This document shows positions 59,601 through 64,000 of a DNA stretch of 64,000 nucleotides, piece after piece. Source of the DNA: Owenia fusiformis (lineage: Eukaryota; Annelida; Polychaeta; Sabellida; Oweniidae). The notes under the pieces were generated by a model. That model had not been told where the DNA came from, made no database searches, and saw nothing but the letters and a program-made list of their open reading frames with translations. The first letter of the stretch is position 1. Each line of letters opens with the position of its first letter. The position numbers were made by a program, and so were the translations under genes. The stretch spans positions 9,632,432 through 9,696,431 of the forward strand of contig CAIIXF020000012.1 in NCBI GenBank assembly GCA_903813345.2. Direction: 5' to 3'.

Positions 59601-60748
59601 TTTTTTCTCTGACCGGATATTTGCCCCCCCCCCCCCTTGTTGGTTCCCTGATCCACCCCTGCACCTAAAGGTTTCTCGTGCAAAACTACTACTATCGGTA
59701 TGTGGTCTTGAAAGCGCATGTACTACTGCTATTTTCACACTGTTACATTTTCTTTGTTTTAGTATCATTCAAGATGAACGGAGATGAAACAGTAGATACC
59801 CGAAGATATAGCCTTGCAATAGAATCATCTGAAATAGGTAACGTATAATATAGTTCTTAATCTTCAAATTTTCTTTCAAAATTTATATTAACATATTTTG
59901 ACGCCAAATGAAAAAGATATGTTGGTAAATATAATGTGCCACATACGTTATTCGATAGATTTTTCCATTAAATACCCCCATCTTTTGTTGTACCAAGGAA
60001 AACAGGATATAATAGGACACTATTGACGAGATAATATAACACTTCTATGTGACACTACAGTTTGAAAATGCGCTACTTTGCATCCGAGTCTTCTCCTTTC
60101 TTCGTATTTGAATTCATGGACGGTCCTTAAAAATAAGCTTTTAATTATAGCTGAACTTGAAAAGATTCGAAAGAGGGCAGAAGAGGAGGGTGAAAAAGTA
60201 GAAAATCCACTGGGAGAATTTTTAGCAAAAATTAATCCTATAAATACCGAAGACTGGAGTGAAATGAAGTGGTATGCTAAAATATACGAATGCTTCAAGG
60301 TAAGATGTCCAAATATGGTCATAAGGGTAAGATAACCAAATATGGTCATACCATCGGCCATCCGGGTTGTAATTTTGATAGGTCGAGAGAAAATCATGCT
60401 GGAAGATATGCAAATTCAAACGATGGTTTCTTTCAATTCTTTTCTGATGAGAAATGGCTAACCGTATTAATATTATGACTAGTCAAAAGCAGATCTTTAT
60501 AAAGAATCAAAACTCAAATTGATGATTGACTTACAGATTTCTAAGAACGTCTTCAGCTCCTTCGCAGTACAAACCATTGTGTGTCGTATTTACCATCAAT
60601 TTCTGCATATTATAGGCACCTATAATGTTCCTGCTCATAATCTCAGTGCCAGTTGTGAATTTCGAGGAGGAAAGAAATAACTGGAACAGACACCTAGTTT
60701 GTCTAAACTGTTTTATAGGACCAACTTGGGCCATTGTAGGATTTCAAG
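47617..60748 (+). CDS. SLC8B1: Mitochondrial Na+/Ca2+ (Li+) exchanger NCLX, 5' 14 exons (3' part outside window)
   Basis: NCLX exports Ca2+ from the mitochondrial matrix in exchange for Na+ or Li+. Coding exons: 47617-47823, 49853-50008, 52064-52116, 52860-52917, 54777-54888, 55153-55320, 57357-57455, 57905-58032, 58338-58494, 58707-58838, 59126-59239, 59763-59837, 60151-60299, 60616-60748. All join in phase, giving about 580 codons. Residues 1-40 are basic then hydrophobic, fitting a targeting or anchor segment; the next in-frame codon upstream of note is a stop at 47542. Exon 2 carries the Cys-rich ectodomain ending YCKFPSNLLPLGVT. Exon 5 holds the alpha-1 repeat GVTFLAFGNGAPDIFS (159-174). 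Exon 6 continues GAGVFVTTIVAG. Exon 14 is FLLIISVPVVNFEEE. The loop between the two transporter halves is about 240 residues, against about 60 in human. The alpha-2 half should follow right of 64000, since 60749-64000 contains no further exon I can find. Confidence 0.93.
48700..49500. repeat. Degenerate ACGAAC/GAACG-rich repeat (NCLX intron 1)
   Basis: The segment has an unusual density of GAACG, ACGTACT and ACGAACT words. A stretch near 48764-48860 (TTCAACTGTGTACGAACGGA ... GGTCTATTTAAAATCTTCAT) is repeated in diverged form near 49138-49225 (TTAAACTGTGTGCGAACAGA ... GGTCTATTTACGAACTTCAT). It has a higher CpG/ACG content than its neighbours. Unknown element. Confidence 0.55.
49522..49570. repeat. 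Perfect palindrome, two 24-bp arms, 1-bp centre (NCLX intron 1)
   Basis: Arm 49522-49545 begins GGAATTCTCAACGAAC and is exactly inverse to 49547-49570, with a single C at 49546. The inverse match stops at once on both sides (A at 49521, C at 49571). It would extrude as a near-perfect hairpin. Confidence 0.95.
49605..49735. repeat. 15-bp-class GGGATTCGGACCATT repeat (NCLX intron 1)
   Basis: About eight variants of CCATTGGGATTCGGA (with GGATCCGGACC, TGAGATTCGGATCAA and similar). They end about 120 bp before the exon 2 acceptor. The period is a multiple of three, so frames stay open, but there is no homology. Confidence 0.8.
50264..50760. mobile_element. Non-autonomous element with TACAGGGGTGA ends (NCLX intron 2)
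   Basis: Left end ATACAGGGGTGATACAAAAA, then TGCCAC. The inverse of the right end (50738-50760) is ACACAGGGTGACGCAAAAAA, then AGCCA. Flanks have TTATA at the left and TTATG at the right. An open frame of 101 codons (50138-50443) crosses the left end and is not recognised. Confidence 0.55.
52561..52785. mobile_element. MITE family C, copy 1 (CACTGGCG ends, NCLX intron 3)
   Basis: Starts CACTGGCGTATCCTGGGGG and ends GGGTTCGCCAGTG, an inverted CACTGGCG with a further near match. The interior has GGGTGGGCCAAGAAAAA and repeated TGGGCC blocks, shared with 59352-59661. It lies 75 bp upstream of exon 4. Confidence 0.75.
52968..53105 (+). repeat. Dispersed GTCACCACC repeat, diverged copy (NCLX intron 4)
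   Basis: Contains TTGGTGACATTATTTTAATG, CCAACTTTTTTTGTGGACGG, a TTCGACGGTTGGTGTTCGAC block, ATAACAAATTTTAGGCGATA and the end GCATATCAATGCCTTGTTAT. The order is the same as in the other copies. Confidence 0.65.
53439..53653. mobile_element. Possible MITE (NCLX intron 4)
   Basis: GGCCCGTCCAAAGGATG at the left and CTCCATTCGGACGGCC at the right are approximately inverse. The interior contains GGGGTATTGGGGCATACCCC, itself a palindrome-like block. Boundaries are uncertain. Confidence 0.4.
57470..57778. repeat. Minisatellite of about 41 bp (NCLX intron 7)
   Basis: Copies of CCAATAACGTTATTTTACAA followed by CCATTACCTGTACATAGTTT, about seven. It begins within about 20 bp of the exon 7 donor and fills most of the short intron. 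Confidence 0.9.
59352..59661. mobile_element. MITE family C, copy 2 (NCLX intron 11)
   Basis: Starts CACTGGCGGATCTGGGGG; the inverse of its right end is CAGGGGTGGATCAGGG. It shares GGGTGGGCCAAGAAAAA and TGGGCC blocks with copy 1. TGCACCT occurs at both outer edges (59345-59351 and 59660-59666), a possible target duplication that overlaps the end sequence. The C and G tracts inside make exact assembly doubtful. Confidence 0.7.
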
Positions 60749-60885
60749 GTAACATTTTCTAATTTGTGCCATTGTAGGATTTCAATGTAACATTTTCTAA
60801 TTTGTGCCATTGTAGGATTTCAATGTTACATTTTCTAATTTGGGCCATTCTAGGATTTCAAGGCAACATTTTCTCATTGGCCAAA
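60724..60885. repeat. 38-bp tandem repeat that includes the NCLX exon 14 donor
   Basis: CCATTGTAGGATTTCAA starts at 60731, 60769 and 60807, with CCATTCTAGGATTTCAA at 60845: four copies at a constant 38-bp step. Copy 1 is coding (AIVGFQ) and ends at the real donor AAG|GTAACA. Copy 2 keeps AAT|GTAACA, copy 3 AATGTTACA and copy 4 AAGGCAACA. Confidence 0.9.
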
Positions 60886-61574
60886 GTTAACATTATTTTA
60901 ACTGAGTTCATCGCAGGATTTTAGGTGAACATTATTTGGGTAATGATAGGATTCAAGATTTGAGATACTATAACTTGTAATTGGAGTTTGGAACATCATA
61001 AAATTTCAAGGTAGCATTGTTTAATTCTGGTCCATCTTAGAATTTCATGGTAAATTAAACTTTGGATTATATCGCACGATTTCAAAATAATATTGTTCAA
61101 AGGCTTATGGTAGAATTTCATAATGACAAGATTTCATTAAAATAATTGGGATATCGTATATTCTCAATGTAACAACGTACAATTTATCAAATTTGATCGT
61201 AAGGTTCTTGTACATAGTGTAACAAAATTTTGAATTTTTTATTTTTGAATTAGTGCTGTGTACTCGTTATTGTACATTTATTACACTTGAGATCATTATG
61301 ATCTTAAATTGTAGCAATGTTTGCAGCACTTAGGTTGTACTTACAGGGGTGAAATAGTTCGCATGTTTTATTTATTTGATCACGATTTTGTTTATGTTGA
61401 TCGGGCAGTCTTATCTGGCAGTCTAATTTGTAGTTGATCGGTAGTCTAACATGGCAGCTTTATTATTTTACTTCCTGCTTTTGATTCTATCAAACCGAAG
61501 TAAAACTAGAGTAAGTAGTACGGAAAGCGAAAGGGGATATACCGCAGAATTTAAAATTCAATGGAGTTTTAACA

Positions 61575-61756
61575 TGGGAGTGATATCACACACCGCGGCC
61601 CAGTCAGATATATTTCTGCGCACTTTATTTATTTAATTCACTTTGCACAACGCGCCCCCTGTAATTCATTCAGTGCGCAATTAAAAATCGTTTATGAGTG
61701 ATATCGCACACCGCGGCCCAGTAAGATCGATTTCTGCGCACTTTATTTATTAACAC
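61575..61756. repeat. Two copies of a ~60-bp block, GAGTGATATC.CACACCGCGG
   Basis: Copies at about 61580-61633 and 61695-61753 share GAGTGATATC(A/G)CACACCGCGGCCCAGT and ATTTCTGCGCACTTTATTTATT. They are separated by about 60 bp of mixed sequence. Confidence 0.85.
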
Positions 61757-62119
61757 ACTCAAAATATCGCGCTGAAGCTTGTATATGCTGGCGCGATGTA
61801 ATTATAGTTTTCTGTTAATAAATGCCCAACAAGAAAGGGTAGCACAACGAATTCAACTTTTTTCGAAAGACTGCAGACTTGACCTGCGAAATTGTAATTT
61901 TGGATCACAGTGATGCCTCTATAGAGGATATCTATGAGAATTACAGATTATAGTGCGCAGAATTATAAAGTCAAACTGACCTCAAAATGGTAGTACACAG
62001 TGTACACTGCCATCTTTCAATAAAGTAACTACAGACCTTCGTATACAAAATACCAGAATGATTGATGTAATACCTGTATACCATTTCTTCTGGGAGAAGG
62101 AAAGTTCCTATATGTATTC

Positions 62120-62310
62120 CATGGCCGTAGCCAGGGGGCCTCACCCCCCTCCCCCTTGCCAAATATTCGTTCAAAATCATGCAGTTTTTCACCATTCTTA
62201 GCACTTTTCGCATGATTTTTTTGCCATAACTGTCAAAAAGCTCCCCCCTCTTGGCAAAATCTCCCCCTTGGTAAAACCACTCCCCCAGGTTAATCCAGGA
62301 TACGGGTCTG
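62120..62310. mobile_element. MITE with GTAGCCAGGGGG ends (NCLX intron 14)
   Basis: The left end has CCGTAGCCAGGGGGCC. The inverse of the right end is CCCGTATCCTGGATTAACCT followed by GGGGG. Several CTCCCCCTTGG blocks are inside. This resembles the element at 35351-35554. Confidence 0.5.
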
Positions 62311-62504
62311 TATTCTTAGACGAGATTGTTCAAGAACATAAGGTAGACATAAGTGCCACCTGTTAAAAGCTAGGAGATCTTTTCTAAGTTATTAAGTCAT
62401 CAATCAGCAGATTGGTAATTGTATCTCCCACCCACTTCAAACTCCATACACTAACATACTATTACAATTTTATCTGTGTTTATTTGACTGTAGAAGGTGT
62501 ACAT

Positions 62505-63790
62505 TCATAGCATTGAATTGCATTTCATTGCATTGTATTGTATTGTATAGCACATCATTGTATTGTATTGTACTGCATTTTATTGTATTGCACTGCATTG
62601 TATTGTATTGCACTGCATTGTATTGTATTGCACTGCATTGTATTCTATTGCATTATATTGTACTGTATTGCACTGCATTGTACTTTATTGCACTGCATTG
62701 TATTGTACTGCAGTGTACTACATTGTATTGCGCTGCATTGTATTGTATTGCACTGCATTATAATGTATTGCACTGTACCACATTGTGTTGCACTGCATTG
62801 TATTACACTGCATTGTTTTGAATTGCACTGCAATATATTGCACTGCACCATATTGTATTGCATTGCATTGCAGTGCACTGCATTGTATTATATTGCACTG
62901 TATTGTATTGCAGTGCACTGCATTGTATTATATTGCACTGTATTGTATTGCACAGTATTGTATTGCATTGTCTTGAATTACACTGTATTTTATTACACTG
63001 AATTGTATTTTATTGCACTGCATTGTATTGTACTGCAGTGTACTGTATTCTATTGCACAGCATTGTTTTGTATTGCACTGTATTGTATTGCATTGTATTG
63101 AATTGCACTGTATTGTATTTTATTGCACTGCTTTGCACTACATTGTATTGCACTCTATTGAACTGCGATGTATTGTATTGCACTGTATTGTATTGCACTG
63201 CACTGAACTGCGATGTATTGTATTGTACTGTATTGTATTGCACTGCACTGTATTGAACTGCGATGTATTGTATTGCACTGCATTGTATTTTATTGCACTG
63301 CATTGCACTACATTGTATTGCACTGTATTGAACTGCGATGTATTGCACTGCGATGTATTGCACTGCATTGTATTGCACTGTACCACATTGTATTGCACTG
63401 CATTGTATTGAAATGAACTACATTGTATTGCACTGCACAGCATTGTTTTGCACTGTATTGCATTGCACTGCATTGTATTGCATTATATTGCACTGTATTG
63501 TATTGCATCGTATTGCACTGCATTTTATTGTATTATATTGCACTACATTGTATTGTATCATATTGCACTGCATTTTGTGCATCATATAACACTGCTTTGT
63601 ATTGCATCATATTACACTACATTGTATTGCATCATATTGCACTGCATTGTATTGCATCATATTGCTCTGCATTGTATTGCATCATATTGCACCGCATTGT
63701 ATTACATCATATTGCACCACATTGTATTGCATCATATTGCACTGCATTGTATAACATCATATTGCACTGCATTGTATTGCATCATATTCC
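62505..63790. repeat. 1.3-kb pentanucleotide array (TATTG/CACTG/CATTG)
   Basis: Nearly the whole segment is built from the pentamers TATTG, CATTG and CACTG in irregular order, with higher-order blocks such as GAACTGCGATGTATTG and, toward the right, CATCATATTGCACTG. A 5-bp period without stops gives open frames in all six phases (up to 187 codons of 'YCIALHCIVL' type). These are not genes. Confidence 0.95.
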
Positions 63791-64000
63791 GTATTTACCA
63801 TTTCGTTACAGTTTTATTACATAAAATGTTATTTATAAGATTATAATTTTCAAACATTGAAAATATTTTATACAATATCAATTAAAAGATATGAAATGGC
63901 CCAAAATAATATATTTTCAATGGAACCCTTTGCAAGGGTCACTTCAACATAACGCCATGTGTAATCTGTATGCATACGCCCTCTTTTAATGAACATTATC

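Larger units (their letters stand above)
60749..64000 (+). other. NCLX intron 14 (open at the window edge)
   Basis: No exon matching the remainder of NCLX (cytosolic end, alpha-2 repeat GNS..D motif) is visible. It contains the 38-bp repeat, a 61.6-kb duplication, a MITE and the pentanucleotide array. A small frame at 61451 (MAALLFYFLLLILSN) has no family match and no phase-1 acceptor fit. Confidence 0.6.

Noticed and set aside
60537-60615. Upstream acceptor (TTACAG at 60531-60536) for NCLX exon 14
   Set aside because: Starting there puts the conserved FLLIISVPVV segment in the wrong frame. The acceptor at 60614-60615 keeps phase 0 and matches the family.
61451-61636. Plus-strand frame beginning MAALLFYFLLLILSN, considered as the next NCLX exon or a small membrane protein
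   Set aside because: It does not resemble the NCLX segment expected there, has no phase-1 acceptor and runs into the duplicated GAGTGATATC block.
62513-63846. Many overlapping open frames up to 187 codons on both strands, Cys/Ile/Leu/Tyr-rich
   Set aside because: Artefact of a pentanucleotide array lacking stop codons in all frames.

Overview
This window looks like a stretch of an AT-rich animal nuclear genome, probably a marine invertebrate. Genes are split into many short exons with GT..AG introns, introns and spacers are packed with small DNA transposons and minisatellites, and the recognisable proteins are metazoan. I cannot fix the phylum; an invertebrate deuterostome such as a hemichordate or echinoderm is a guess from general feel only. 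No operons, CRISPR arrays or prokaryotic signals are present.

Layout. (1) 1-16243: no coding exon found. It lies downstream of a minus-strand first exon (16306-16244) that matches the N-terminus of CASP/CUX1, so it is best read as the long first intron of that gene. It holds a tRNA-derived SINE, several MITEs and minisatellites. (2) 16307-16569: a short divergent promoter with an inverted CCAAT box, a TCACGTGA E-box and an E2F-like site. (3) 16570-26241, plus strand: a complete 14-exon gene for nucleoporin NUP88 (718 codons plus stop; all exon phases close). (4) 26242-34644: intergenic, mostly repeats: a 77-bp dimeric satellite, a pogo-like element, and a 34-bp G-rich minisatellite whose unit is a G-quadruplex motif and nearly matches the classic hypervariable minisatellite core. 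(5) 34645-42353, plus strand: a five-exon gene for a secreted protein with two von Willebrand factor A domains (475 codons plus stop). (6) 42354-47616: intergenic, including a clean 892-bp DNA element with 20-bp terminal inverted repeats and GACGT target duplications. (7) 47617-60748, plus strand: the first 14 coding exons of the mitochondrial Na+/Ca2+ exchanger NCLX (SLC8B1). The second exchanger half lies beyond the window. (8) 60749-64000: NCLX intron, ending in a 1.3-kb pentanucleotide array.

The genes are not an obvious functional unit: a Golgi coiled-coil/homeodomain locus, a nuclear pore subunit, an extracellular adhesion-type protein and a mitochondrial transporter. Only the first two appear to share regulation, through the divergent promoter. 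The most interesting points are the NCLX regulatory loop, enlarged by phase-matched exons carrying RRxS sites; coding-exon edges copied into neighbouring tandem repeats in NUP88 and NCLX; a matched Cys pair around both metal sites of the vWA protein; a satellite that reads as tandem transposon ends; and a perfect 24-bp-arm palindrome in NCLX intron 1. All exon boundaries were set by hand from splice signals, frame and remembered homologues.
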